In this document: piece by piece, positions 36,778-47,387 of the stretch
Position numbering within the stretch: position 1 is the first letter of the stretch
How the letters are laid out: every line of letters starts with the position of its first letter
Assembly: GCF_000701425.1 (NCBI RefSeq)
Contig: NZ_JNIW01000006.1
Span: forward strand, 39,051-103,050
Length of the DNA stretch: 64,000 bases
Reading direction: 5' to 3'
Origin: Deinococcus frigens DSM 12807
GTDB lineage: Bacteria > Deinococcota > Deinococci > Deinococcales > Deinococcaceae
Position numbers and translations under genes: made by a program
The notes under the pieces: model-generated
The model's database searches: none
What the model was told of the DNA's origin: nothing
What the model saw: the letters and a program-made list of their open reading frames with translations, nothing else

Positions 36778-37221
36778 GCGGGCGAGTTTAGCGCGGGGAC
36801 CGGGAGCGAAAAGGACGCAGGAGCCGGTGCGTGGGCTGCGGGGAGAGGCGGAAGTGCTGCGCCGCCACCTCACCTCGCGTCAGTCAGGGTCAGCACGCTG
36901 AGGCATGTTCTGGCAAGGGTTCTCGCTGCTGGCGCTGGCCCTCGCGCTTTGGCCCTCGCGCTTGTCCCCGTGCTGGCCCGACGCGCCTAGCAGACCCGTT
37001 GGCCTGGAGCGGGGGTTACTGGAACGGCTGACGATGCCCTTCTACAGTCCGGCCTCCACGACAGCTCAGATTCTGGCGGACCCACTCCTTGCTGAAGTGA
37101 AGGACAGACGGCACTTTTCTGGCAGTTCTGGGATTGATCAGACCGGATGCGCCCGTTCCCGTCCCCCTTGCTCCACCGCTCCGCCGCACTTCTCAGCCCG
37201 CCCACCCGTATGCTGGGAGGC
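36778..37221. other. Intergenic region between alaS and deoC
   Basis: About 440 bases between divergent genes. A plus-strand frame starting at 36905 has poor, repeat-like content (alternating CTGGCC and GCGCTTGG units around 36920-36975) and is not accepted. It must hold the alaS and deoC promoters, but I cannot point to them. Confidence 0.45.
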
Positions 37222-37883
<662 letters not shown>

Positions 37884-37884
<1 letters not shown>

Positions 37885-38489
37885 TGCCCGCTCAGGCCCC
37901 CGAGGTCGTCCTCGCCTCCGGCAGCCCAAGACGGCGCGAACTCCTCACCCTGCTGGGCGTGACCTTCCGCGTGCAGATCAGCGGTGAGGACGAGGACAGC
38001 GCCGAGACGGACCCGCACAGGCTGGCCGCCGAATTGGCCGCCCTCAAGGGCCGCAGCGTGGCCGCCCTCAATCCCGGCGCGCTGGTGATCGCTGCCGATA
38101 CGGTGGTGGCGGTGGACGGAGTGCTACTCGCCAAACCCACCGACGCCGCCCAGAACGCTGACTTCCTGCGCCAGCTCTCGGGCCGCACGCACGGGGTGTT
38201 TACCGGCGTTTCCGTGTTCATGGGTGGCCATGAGCGAACCGAAGTGGCCCGTACCGACGTCACCTTCCGCACCCTGTCCGACACAGAGATCGACCACTAC
38301 GCCCAGTCCGGCGAGGGGCTGGACAAGGCGGGCGGCTACGGCGTGCAGGGGCTGGGGCAGGCGCTGGTGTCGCGCATCGACGGCGAATTCTCGAACGTGG
38401 TGGGCTTTCCGATGTCGCTGGTGATTGGGTTGCTGCGCGCCCACGGCGTGCCGGTCTGGGGCGCGGTCCAGGAGGCGGCTCCGGCGTGA
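37884..38489 (+). CDS. maf: Maf-family nucleotide pyrophosphatase
   Basis: A 201-residue house-cleaning enzyme that hydrolyses dTTP, UTP or modified nucleotides. The Maf signature LASGSPRRRELLTLLGV starts at residue 10, followed by LVIAADTVVAVDG and the late YGVQGLGQALVSRIDGEFSNVVGFPMSLV. Its ATG overlaps the deoC stop (TGATG), and its own stop overlaps the mreC GTG. Maf next to mreCD is a common bacterial arrangement. Confidence 0.95.
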
Positions 38490-39268
38490 CGGGCGGGCGT
38501 CAGTTGGGGCTGGTCTTTGCCGGGCTGCTGCTGCTCAGCATGGTCCTGACCCGGTTTCAGGTGGTGCCGCCCACAGCGCTGCGCTCGGTGACTGCGCCAG
38601 TGTCGCAGGTGGGCGTGGTGGTGGCCGACAACCTGCGCCGCGCCGTGACCACCGTCGCCGTGCAGCGTGACCTGCGCGCCGAGGTCAGCCAGCTCCAGCA
38701 GGAAAACGACGTGCTGCGCCAGCGCAACGAACTGCTCATGCGGGAGGCCAGCCGCCTGAAACAACTGGAGGTCATCACCCGCACGCAGGCCCCCAACGCG
38801 GTGGGTATCGCGCAGGTGATCGCGGTGGACCCCAGCCCGCTGCTGTCGCGCCTGACCCTGAACCGGGGCACGCGCGACGGCGTGCGGGTGCGGATGCCGG
38901 TCACAGTGCCGGGCGGGCTGGTGGGGCAGGTCACGGGGGTCAGCGCCCGGCAGGCCACAGTGGTTTCGCTGGTGGACCCCGAAAGCACCGTGGGGGTCAC
39001 CTTGCAGGGCGGCGGCGGCGGGCGCGGGCTGGCCCACGGCGTGCCCCCGAACCGCCTGCGCGCCGAGTTCGCCCGCAGCGTGCCGATCAAGGCGGGCGAC
39101 GTGCTGGTCACGTCCAGCCTGGGCGGCGTGTACCCGGTGGGCGTGCGGGTGGGCAAGGTGGAGCGGGTGTTGCCGCTGGGGCCGAACGACGTGAACCGCT
39201 CGGTGATCGTGCGGCCCGCCGTGGACCTGGGTGTGGTGGAAGACGTCGTCATTCTGGAGGGCCTGTAA
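38486..39268 (+). CDS. mreC: Rod shape-determining protein MreC
   Basis: A 260-residue protein of the elongasome, starting with GTG. It has one membrane anchor (about 6-26), a coiled coil (about 62-96; DLRAEVSQLQQENDVLRQRNELL) and the periplasmic double beta-barrel domain with VIAVDPSPLLSRLTLNRGTRDGV. MreC links MreB, MreD and PBP2 for cell wall extension. It is followed immediately by mreD and then the PBP2 gene. Confidence 0.95.
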   Translation: MTGGRQLGLVFAGLLLLSMVLTRFQVVPPTALRSVTAPVSQVGVVVADNLRRAVTTVAVQRDLRAEVSQLQQENDVLRQRNELLMREASRLKQLEVITRTQAPNAVGIAQVIAVDPSPLLSRLTLNRGTRDGVRVRMPVTVPGGLVGQVTGVSARQATVVSLVDPESTVGVTLQGGGGGRGLAHGVPPNRLRAEFARSVPIKAGDVLVTSSLGGVYPVGVRVGKVERVLPLGPNDVNRSVIVRPAVDLGVVEDVVILEGL

Positions 39269-39888
39269 TGCTGGGTAGGCGGGGGCTGGGCAATAGGGGA
39301 GTGGGCGGTGGACGCTTGAATGGCAGTGGCCTGGGCCGGGGCGGCCTGGGGCCGCGCGCCAGCCTGCCGCAGCGCGGGCCAGCGCGGGTCTTGCGGGCGG
39401 TGGTCTACGCCGCGCTCCTGATCGCCGTTCAGGGGGTGCTGTCGCGCCTGGCCGACTCGCTGGGGCTGGCCGCCCCGGACCTGTTCCTGCTGACCGCCGT
39501 GGCGCTGGCGTGGCGCATGGTCCCGGCCTGGGCGCTGGTGGCCGCCTACGGCGTGGGGCTGGGGCAGGACCTGCTGGGGGGCGGCGTGCTGGGCCTGCAC
39601 GCGGCGGGACTGGCCGGGGCGGCGCTGCTGGCGCTGCTAATCCGCCGTTACGTGGCCGATTCCGGCCCGGTCCAGATCGTGCTGAGCGTGGTGATTGCGG
39701 TGGCGGGCGAATGGCTGACCTTTGCGGCGCTGGCCTACTGGTTGCGCTCGGACCTGATCACGGTCAGTCTGTTGCTGGACACGGTTCCTGCCCTCCTGCT
39801 GGGAACACTGCTGGCCTATCCGCTGTGGGAATGGGCCGTACGCTGGGGCATCGGCCCGCGCCCCGGCCCCCAGGAGAAACTGGCGTGA
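39268..39888 (+). CDS. mreD: MreD-like membrane protein
   Basis: A 206-residue membrane protein with about five or six helices, identified mainly by position between mreC and the PBP2 gene and by its size. The first 40 residues are Gly/Arg-rich (GRRGLGNRGVGGGRLNGSG), an unusual cytoplasmic extension; the membrane part starts near residue 45. Its ATG overlaps the mreC stop by one base. A start further in (for example after the Gly/Arg stretch) cannot be excluded. Confidence 0.85.
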   Translation: MLGRRGLGNRGVGGGRLNGSGLGRGGLGPRASLPQRGPARVLRAVVYAALLIAVQGVLSRLADSLGLAAPDLFLLTAVALAWRMVPAWALVAAYGVGLGQDLLGGGVLGLHAAGLAGAALLALLIRRYVADSGPVQIVLSVVIAVAGEWLTFAALAYWLRSDLITVSLLLDTVPALLLGTLLAYPLWEWAVRWGIGPRPGPQEKLA

Positions 39889-39958
39889 GGAGGGAGCAGC
39901 TTGTGCTTGTGGGCGACGTGATGTGGAGCACTGGTTTTGATCGCTCAGCGGTGTCCCC

Positions 39959-42040
39959 ATGAGCCGTGCCGAGAATCCCCTGCACCGCCCTGATCGGCAG
40001 CACGAGCGGCTGAAACGTGAGCGTAGGCGGGCCGCTCCCAGGGCCGACAAATCCGGCGGCAGCCGGGCTGGGGCCATCGGGAACGGCGCTGGAAGGGTGG
40101 GCTGGGTGGCCCTGGCTTTCAGCCTGGGGCTGCTGGGCCTGGGGGCGCGGCTGTACGCCTTGCAGGTCACGCAGCACGGCCAGTACGCGGTGCAGTCGGC
40201 CAGCAACTTTCAGCGCGACGAGGTGATCCGTGCCCTGCGCGGCGAGGTCCGCACCCGCGACGGCCTGCTGCTGGCCACCAACCGCCTGGCCGTGGATCTG
40301 GTCTACACCGGGCGCAGGGCGGCGGAGCGGGGCGAGGCCATTGCCGCCTGGGACAAGATCGTGTACCTGGCCGGAATCAAGCCCACTGCCCTGAAGGACG
40401 GCCAGCCGCGCGAACCGGATTTCAGGCAGGAGACCGAGACCGTGCTGGCCCGCAACGTGGCGCAGGAGCGCCTGGCCGCCCTCTACGAGTACACCGTGTT
40501 GATTCCCAGCCTGGAACTGCGCGAGCGCGTCGAGCGCATCTATCCCGAGGGCAAGATGGCCTCCCACCTGCTGGGCTACGTGCAGGAGGCCAATGACCGC
40601 CAGGTCAAAGACGACGGCTACACGGTGGGCGATCTGGTGGGCCGCTCCGGGCTGGAGTACAGCCTGCAAAAGACGTTGGAGGGCAAGAACGGCGTGCTGC
40701 GGCGCGAGGTCACCGCGACGGGCCGTCCCCTGACCGAGCGCGTGATCGATCCCGGCCAGCGCGGCCAGGACGTCATTCTGACCATCGACAGCCGCCTGCA
40801 ACGCGCCGCCGAGAACGCCCTGCGCCAGGGGCTGGCCGACGTCAACGAGGGCCGCAAGAAGTACGGCATGCCCCCCGAACCCTTCACGCGCGGCGCGGTG
40901 ATCGCCATCGATCCGCGCACCAACCAGGTGCTGGCGATGGCCTCCAGCCCGTCCTACGATCCCAACTGGTTCTCGCGGGTGCCCAGCCCGGACCCGGCGG
41001 CCAAGAACTGGGCGATTGACCCGAACCGCAAGAACGCCGCGCTGGACGCCGTGACCAGCAACCGCGCGGTGCAGGCGTACAACCCCGGCAGCGTCTTCAA
41101 GATCGCCACCACGCTGATGTATGTGGAGCGCTGGGGCAACTTCTCGCTGTCCTGCGCGCCGACATACTATTTTGGGCGGGCGCGCTTCAACAACTGGTCC
41201 CACACCAATCTGGGCGTGGTGGACGGGCGCAAGGCGATTGCCTTCTCGTGCAACCCGTGGTACTACGACTCGGCGGTGCGGGCTACGCCGGGGGTATACT
41301 CGCGCCAGCTCAAATCGCGCCTGACCGAGCTGGGTTTTGGCCGCCCCACCGGCCTGGAAATCGTGGGCGAGAAGACCGGCACCCTCACTGACATCAACGA
41401 TTACGGCACCCCCGAAAATCCGTGGTATCCGGGATCGGGCCTGAACATGAGCATCGGCCAGGGCGACGTGCTGGTCACACCCGCGCAACTGATCAAGGTG
41501 CTGTCCACTGTGATCAATGAGGGCCAGGAGCGCCCGCTGACGGTGGTTCAGGCGGAGGGCGGCAAGGCCCCCGCACGCCCCGCGCCCACCAGCGCCATCC
41601 GGAATGGCAACACCGAGGTCTTCAAGTTCGTCAAGGAGGGCATGAACTGGACGACGGCCATCCGGGGCGGCACGGCCAGCACCAAACTGGGCACCAGCCT
41701 CTTCCCGGTGGTCACGGCGGGCAAGACCGGCACCGCCGAGAACGGCATCAGCGCCCGCCCCGATCAGGGCTACGCCTACACCCACGCGTGGTATGAGGGC
41801 TACGGCCCGGTGGGGGACCCGACGTTCGCGGTGGTGTCCTTCTTCCAGAATGGCGGCGAGGGCTACGGCCCCGGCATCAACGCGGTCAAGCGCATGTTCG
41901 CCGCGCGCTGGTGCGTCAAGCTGGATGACAGACTCAGCGCCCTGCCGCTGGCAGATCAGCAGCCCTGCCTGGGCGAGCTGGACCACATGCGCGAGGTCTA
42001 CCGGATTCGCGCCGAGCGGGAAGCGGCGGGGCAGCCGTAA
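39959..42040 (+). CDS. mrdA: Penicillin-binding protein 2 (transpeptidase of the elongasome)
   Basis: A 693-residue class B penicillin-binding protein that cross-links peptidoglycan. It has a basic cytoplasmic tail (1-45), a membrane anchor (about 47-70), a pedestal domain with RGEVRTRDGLLLATNR, and the transpeptidase domain. Active-site motifs are SVFK (Ser378, Lys381), SCN (430-432) and KTGT (589-592). Insertions relative to E. coli PBP2 include the TYYFGRARFNNWSH region. It belongs with mreC and mreD; 70 bases separate it from mreD. Confidence 0.95.
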   Translation: MSRAENPLHRPDRQHERLKRERRRAAPRADKSGGSRAGAIGNGAGRVGWVALAFSLGLLGLGARLYALQVTQHGQYAVQSASNFQRDEVIRALRGEVRTRDGLLLATNRLAVDLVYTGRRAAERGEAIAAWDKIVYLAGIKPTALKDGQPREPDFRQETETVLARNVAQERLAALYEYTVLIPSLELRERVERIYPEGKMASHLLGYVQEANDRQVKDDGYTVGDLVGRSGLEYSLQKTLEGKNGVLRREVTATGRPLTERVIDPGQRGQDVILTIDSRLQRAAENALRQGLADVNEGRKKYGMPPEPFTRGAVIAIDPRTNQVLAMASSPSYDPNWFSRVPSPDPAAKNWAIDPNRKNAALDAVTSNRAVQAYNPGSVFKIATTLMYVERWGNFSLSCAPTYYFGRARFNNWSHTNLGVVDGRKAIAFSCNPWYYDSAVRATPGVYSRQLKSRLTELGFGRPTGLEIVGEKTGTLTDINDYGTPENPWYPGSGLNMSIGQGDVLVTPAQLIKVLSTVINEGQERPLTVVQAEGGKAPARPAPTSAIRNGNTEVFKFVKEGMNWTTAIRGGTASTKLGTSLFPVVTAGKTGTAENGISARPDQGYAYTHAWYEGYGPVGDPTFAVVSFFQNGGEGYGPGINAVKRMFAARWCVKLDDRLSALPLADQQPCLGELDHMREVYRIRAEREAAGQP

Positions 42041-42068
42041 AGAAGACCGGCCCCCGCAAGAAAACGCC

Positions 42069-42383
42069 CTAACCCCGCAGCAGTTTCACGGCTCTGACCA
42101 CGTCCTGCGGCGTGACCGCCTCGCCGGGGCAGGCGCGGCAGCCGCTGGCATACTGTTCGAGCATCTGGTCGCCCGCTGCGTCCAGGGCGCTGCGGACGCC
42201 CGAGAGCTGGATCAGGATGTCGTGGCAGTCACGTCCCTCCTCAATCATGCGTTGCAGGCCGCGCACCTGGCCCTCGATGCGGCGCAGGCGCTTCAGGACT
42301 CTGTGGTCGGTCTCGGTCACGGCGATCTGGGTCACGGCGGTCTGGGTCAGGGTGGGCTGGTGCTCGGCGGCGTTTGGGGTCAC
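42069..42383 (-). CDS. cstR: CsoR/CstR-family persulfide-responsive repressor
   Basis: A 104-residue all-helical repressor of the CsoR family: HRVLKRLRRIEGQVRGLQRMIEEGRDC and the second helix with GVRSALDAAGDQ. Cysteines are C53, C82 and C85. The copper-ligand His of true CsoR, four residues before the second Cys, is Tyr78 here, which argues against copper sensing and for the persulfide-sensing CstR type. The divergent gene encodes a CstB-like enzyme, and a CsoR-type operator lies between. The start is GTG at 42383 with AAAGGAG upstream; longer in-frame starts would translate the operator. The N-terminus has a small Thr/Val/Gln duplication (TQTAVTQIAVTET). Confidence 0.87.
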   Translation of the reverse strand: MTPNAAEHQPTLTQTAVTQIAVTETDHRVLKRLRRIEGQVRGLQRMIEEGRDCHDILIQLSGVRSALDAAGDQMLEQYASGCRACPGEAVTPQDVVRAVKLLRG

Positions 42384-42412
42384 GGTGCTCCTTTGAATCT
42401 CTTGTGAATCTC

Positions 42413-42440
42413 TTGACTTTATACCCCCCCTGGGTATACT
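42413..42440 (+). promoter_or_regulatory. Promoter of the CstB-like gene with overlapping CsoR-type operator
   Basis: TTGACT (42413-42418) and TATACT (42435-42440) are spaced 16 bases. Between and across them lies a perfect inverted repeat, TATACCC (42420-42426) and GGGTATA (42432-42438), with a C-rich 5-base centre. This is the classic G-tract dyad bound by CsoR/CstR-family repressors. Binding would block this promoter and probably the divergent one. Confidence 0.88.
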
Positions 42441-42465
42441 GTCAAGCTCTAAGGGGAGGTGCGCC

Positions 42466-43851
<1,386 letters not shown>

Positions 43852-43860
43852 CGCCAGCGC

Positions 43861-45309
43861 TCAGCCGCTGTCTTCCGTGCCGGACAGCGTTTCTGGCTTG
43901 CCCATGAACAGGTTGTTGATGGACTCGCACAGCGTCGGGTGGGCCAGCGTGGCGTCGCGGAGGTCCGCGCCCCTCAGGCCGCCCATCATCGCCAGTTGCA
44001 GGGCGCTCATGACCTCGCCGCCCTCGTGGCCCAGCACGGTGGCCCCCAGCAGCAGGTCCGTGGCGTCGTCCACCACCGCGCGCATCAGACCCGCCGTCTC
44101 GCCGGTCTCGATGGCGCGGGCCACGCTGGACATCGGCAGGGTGTAGATGCGGGTGGGGCGGCCCAGCTTCCGCGCCCCCTGGCGGTCCAGGCCCACCCGG
44201 CCCAGTTGCGGATCGGTGAACAGCGTGTACGGCACGGGTCGCCCGCCGACCTCGCGCCCGCTGCCGCGCAGCAGGGCGTCGCGCACGATGCGGTGGTCGT
44301 CGTAGGAGATGTGGGTGAAGGCGGGGCCGCCCTTGACGTCGCCCAGCGCGTAGACATTCTCGGCGGCCCGCAGATGCCCATCCACCTGAATCTCGCCGTG
44401 CTGGCCCAGTTTCGCGCCCGTCGCCTCCACGTTCAGCCCAGAGGTGTTGGGCGTGCGCCCCACCGCCACCAGCAGGTGCGAACCCGTCAGGGTCTGCGTT
44501 TCACCGTCCCGACGAATCTCCAGCGTGATCTCGTCGCCCTCGCGCTGGGTCTGGAGAGCCTCCGCGCCCAGCAGGAAGGTCACGCCCTCGTCTTCCAGCA
44601 CCGCTTGCAGCGCGTTGGCCACATCCTCATCTTCATGACTCAGCAAGCGTTCGCCGTGTTCTACCACCGTCACCCGGCTGCCCAGTCGGGCATAAAGTTG
44701 CGCGAATTCCAGGCTGATGTAGCCGCCGCCCAGGATCAGCAGGTGCGTGGGCAAGTCGCGCAGCAGCAGCAGGTCGCGCGAGGTCATGGCCCCCACGTCC
44801 TGCACGCCCGGCAGGTCCGGCATGCGCGGACTGGCCCCCACGTTGATGAACACGTACTCGGCGCTGAGCTGCCGGGTGCCGCCGTCGTTCAGGGTGACCT
44901 CTACCTGCCGCACGCCGGTAAACCGCGCCTGGCCGTCCAGCAGCTCCACCCCGGCCTTCAGGACGCCCGCGCGGCTGCCCTCGCGGAAGTCCCGGACGAT
45001 GCCCTGCACGCGGTCCACGATCCCGTTCAGGTCCACCGCTACCGGCCCGGCGCTGACGCCCAGCGCCCCCGAGCGGCGGGCCACATGCGCGGCGCGGGCG
45101 CTGGCGATCATGGCCTTGGTGGGCGTGCAGCCCTCGTTGACGCAGGTGCCGCCCACATGCTCGCGCTCGATCAGCGTCACGTGCCAGCCCGCCCCCGCCA
45201 GCGCGCCCGCCAGCGGCCCGCCCGCCTGCCCCGCCCCGATGACCAGCGCCGTGGTGGCCGGGGAAGGCGAATTGGAAGGGGGACTATCCGGGATATTCGT
45301 CTGGGTCAT
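43861..45309 (-). CDS. FAD-dependent pyridine nucleotide-disulfide oxidoreductase
   Basis: A 482-residue flavoenzyme of the mercuric reductase/dihydrolipoamide dehydrogenase family. It has the FAD fold VIGAGQAGGPLAG, the redox disulfide GGTCVNEGCTPTKAM, the NAD(P) motif ILGGGYISLEFAQLYARLG, FAD motif NVYALGDVKGGPAFTH and the C-terminal AHPTLCESINN, where His-Pro-x-x-x-Glu is kept. MerA's heavy-metal domain and C-terminal Cys pair are missing, so it is not a canonical mercuric reductase. Convergent with the CstB-like gene 9 bases away; a role in thiol or persulfide reduction is possible. Confidence 0.9.
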   Translation of the reverse strand: MTQTNIPDSPPSNSPSPATTALVIGAGQAGGPLAGALAGAGWHVTLIEREHVGGTCVNEGCTPTKAMIASARAAHVARRSGALGVSAGPVAVDLNGIVDRVQGIVRDFREGSRAGVLKAGVELLDGQARFTGVRQVEVTLNDGGTRQLSAEYVFINVGASPRMPDLPGVQDVGAMTSRDLLLLRDLPTHLLILGGGYISLEFAQLYARLGSRVTVVEHGERLLSHEDEDVANALQAVLEDEGVTFLLGAEALQTQREGDEITLEIRRDGETQTLTGSHLLVAVGRTPNTSGLNVEATGAKLGQHGEIQVDGHLRAAENVYALGDVKGGPAFTHISYDDHRIVRDALLRGSGREVGGRPVPYTLFTDPQLGRVGLDRQGARKLGRPTRIYTLPMSSVARAIETGETAGLMRAVVDDATDLLLGATVLGHEGGEVMSALQLAMMGGLRGADLRDATLAHPTLCESINNLFMGKPETLSGTEDSG

Positions 45310-45743
45310 GGCAGCTCCTGGTGGGCCGTGCTGGGATAGATCTGGGCCAGCAGGTGTACGCCAGCGGATCTGAAAAGGTTCAAAGCGCCGGTGGGGTCAG
45401 GGGTTCCCAGAGCACTCTTGGGAGGTGGACGAACCCTCCTTTGGGGGGCAGCGTTCCCTTTCCACGCCTCCCTGTCTGGCACAGCGCCGCAACCCGGCAC
45501 CAGCGGGCGGGGGAGAGGACGGGACGGGCGCAGTCGGTTCCCACGCCGATGCAGGATAAAAAAATCTCAGGTATTGCATGCAGCGGGTCCGCCGCTGAAT
45601 GGCTCCCTCACCCCAACCCTCTCCCGCAGGGGGAGCGGGAACGGCATGCTGATGCGGTCGTCTCACCGTGATTTTATCGGTCGAGCGGCGGCAGAGATCT
45701 GTGCCCCTCCTCGCCTGCCCGTCAGAAAACCCTATTGCCGCGT
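45310..45743. other. Intergenic region with repeat-like DNA
   Basis: About 434 bases. Around 45600-45642 the DNA reads CTCACCCCAACCCTCTCCCG plus a G-rich complement, a motif often found as an interspersed repeat in GC-rich genomes, giving frames like SLTPTLSRRGS. A second half (45400-45480) contains the pair GGAGGTGG and CCTCC with other self-complementary blocks. Short open frames on both strands are products of these repeats. Confidence 0.5.
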
Positions 45744-46682
45744 TCAGCGCACGCTACAGGTGAATTCCGGCGTGGCGCGGCACACGATGACCGTGTCCTC
45801 CCGGACCTTGACACGCACCAGCAGGGTCTCGGTGCGGGCGGCGGGGTCCGGTGGCACAGTCTTGATCGGCACCACATTGACGCCGATCACGCCGGGGCGC
45901 ACCCGCAGGCGCAGGGGCGTGATGCCGCCCTCCTGCCTCTCGATCAGCACGCGGGCGGGTACGTCGCTGTCCACCCGCAGGCCGCCGGTCTCGGGGCGCA
46001 ACTGTGCCGTGACGCGCGTGGTGGTGTCCGGCCCGACGCTGACCCGCTGTGACACGGTGTCGAAGCCGCCGTGGGCCACGGCCACCGTGACCTGGCCCTC
46101 GGGAACGTCGCGCAGGATCAGGGGGGCGCTTCCCACCCGCCGTCCGTTGACCCGCACCTCCGCGCCGGGCCGCGAGGCGGTGACCTCCAGGGTGCCGAAA
46201 TTCACCACCCGGTAGACCGTGGTGGCCACCGTGTAACTTCCGGCGGGCCGCCCAGCCGCCGCCGCCTGCACCACGCGCGCCACGTCGTCCAGCGAGCGTA
46301 CGCCCGCCGCCGCGCCCAGGTCCAGCGGGGACAGGCTGCTCACCGTAAAGACCTGCGTGAACCCCTGTGTCCCCGGTAGCGCCACCGTGACAGGCGTGCC
46401 TGCCGGGACCGCGCCCACGGCGATCACCTGCGCGCCGCCGGACTGCGGCACCAGCACCGCCGTCACGAAGGCGGGGCGGTCGGTGCGGAGGTGCAGGGCC
46501 GATGGGCCGGGTGGGCGGTACAGCCCGTCCTCGCCGGTGACGGCCTGCACGGGCGCGGGCGTCAGGGTGGCCTGGACCTGCACCTGGGCCTGCGGCTGCG
46601 CCCGCAACGGCGCGGGCACGCAGGCGCTGAGCAGGCCGGTCAGGAGCGCACCCACCAACAGACGGACAACGCGGCTTTTCAT
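45744..46682 (-). CDS. PEGA-domain lipoprotein
   Basis: A 312-residue probable lipoprotein. The signal ends in the lipobox LLSAC (lipidated Cys about residue 21). A DUF4384-like domain follows (about 45-160; LYRPPGPSALHLRTDRPAFVTAVLVPQSGG), then two PEGA-type repeats (VEVTASRPGAEVRVNGRRVGSAPL-like, and LRVDSDVPARVLIERQEGGITPLRLRVRPG). Such modules are found in surface and S-layer proteins of Deinococcus and bind sugars or other envelope parts. Start at 46682; upstream codons are rejected because the signal peptide begins here. Confidence 0.85.
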   Translation of the reverse strand: MKSRVVRLLVGALLTGLLSACVPAPLRAQPQAQVQVQATLTPAPVQAVTGEDGLYRPPGPSALHLRTDRPAFVTAVLVPQSGGAQVIAVGAVPAGTPVTVALPGTQGFTQVFTVSSLSPLDLGAAAGVRSLDDVARVVQAAAAGRPAGSYTVATTVYRVVNFGTLEVTASRPGAEVRVNGRRVGSAPLILRDVPEGQVTVAVAHGGFDTVSQRVSVGPDTTTRVTAQLRPETGGLRVDSDVPARVLIERQEGGITPLRLRVRPGVIGVNVVPIKTVPPDPAARTETLLVRVKVREDTVIVCRATPEFTCSVR

Positions 46683-46730
46683 GGCTACAGCATAAAAGAT
46701 TGCCGCCCGGCAATACGGCGGCAGGACACC

Positions 46731-46765
46731 AAAAAACTGACCCCGGGCCAACCTGGGGTCAGTTT
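46731..46765 (-). terminator. Rho-independent terminator
   Basis: On the minus strand an 11-base stem (AAACTGACCCC with GGGGTCAGTTT) and 10-base loop ends in six T residues. It lies after the small exported protein gene at 46793-47290 and before the PEGA lipoprotein gene, separating their transcripts. Confidence 0.92.
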
Positions 46766-46792
46766 ACGGGGGTCAGCCCATGACAGGTGAGA

Positions 46793-47290
<498 letters not shown>

Positions 47291-47387
47291 AACGTCAGTC
47301 ATCTTAGGCCGTACCCTGGCAGGCGTCCACGCCCCTCCCCCCCTATTCACCGTTGCGTAAAGGCAATGTAAAGGAGCTTACCTTCAG

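Noticed and set aside
39764..41986. 740-codon minus-strand frame opposite the PBP2 gene
   Set aside because: Antisense of a GC-rich gene with full penicillin-binding motifs; the protein is a His/Gln/Gly-rich shadow.
43861..45309. Calling the flavin disulfide reductase a mercuric reductase
   Set aside because: It lacks the N-terminal heavy-metal domain and the C-terminal cysteine pair, and no mer genes are nearby.
45391..46215. Long plus-strand frame opposite the PEGA lipoprotein gene
   Set aside because: Arg/Thr/Ser-rich shadow of the lipoprotein gene, beginning in interspersed repeat DNA.
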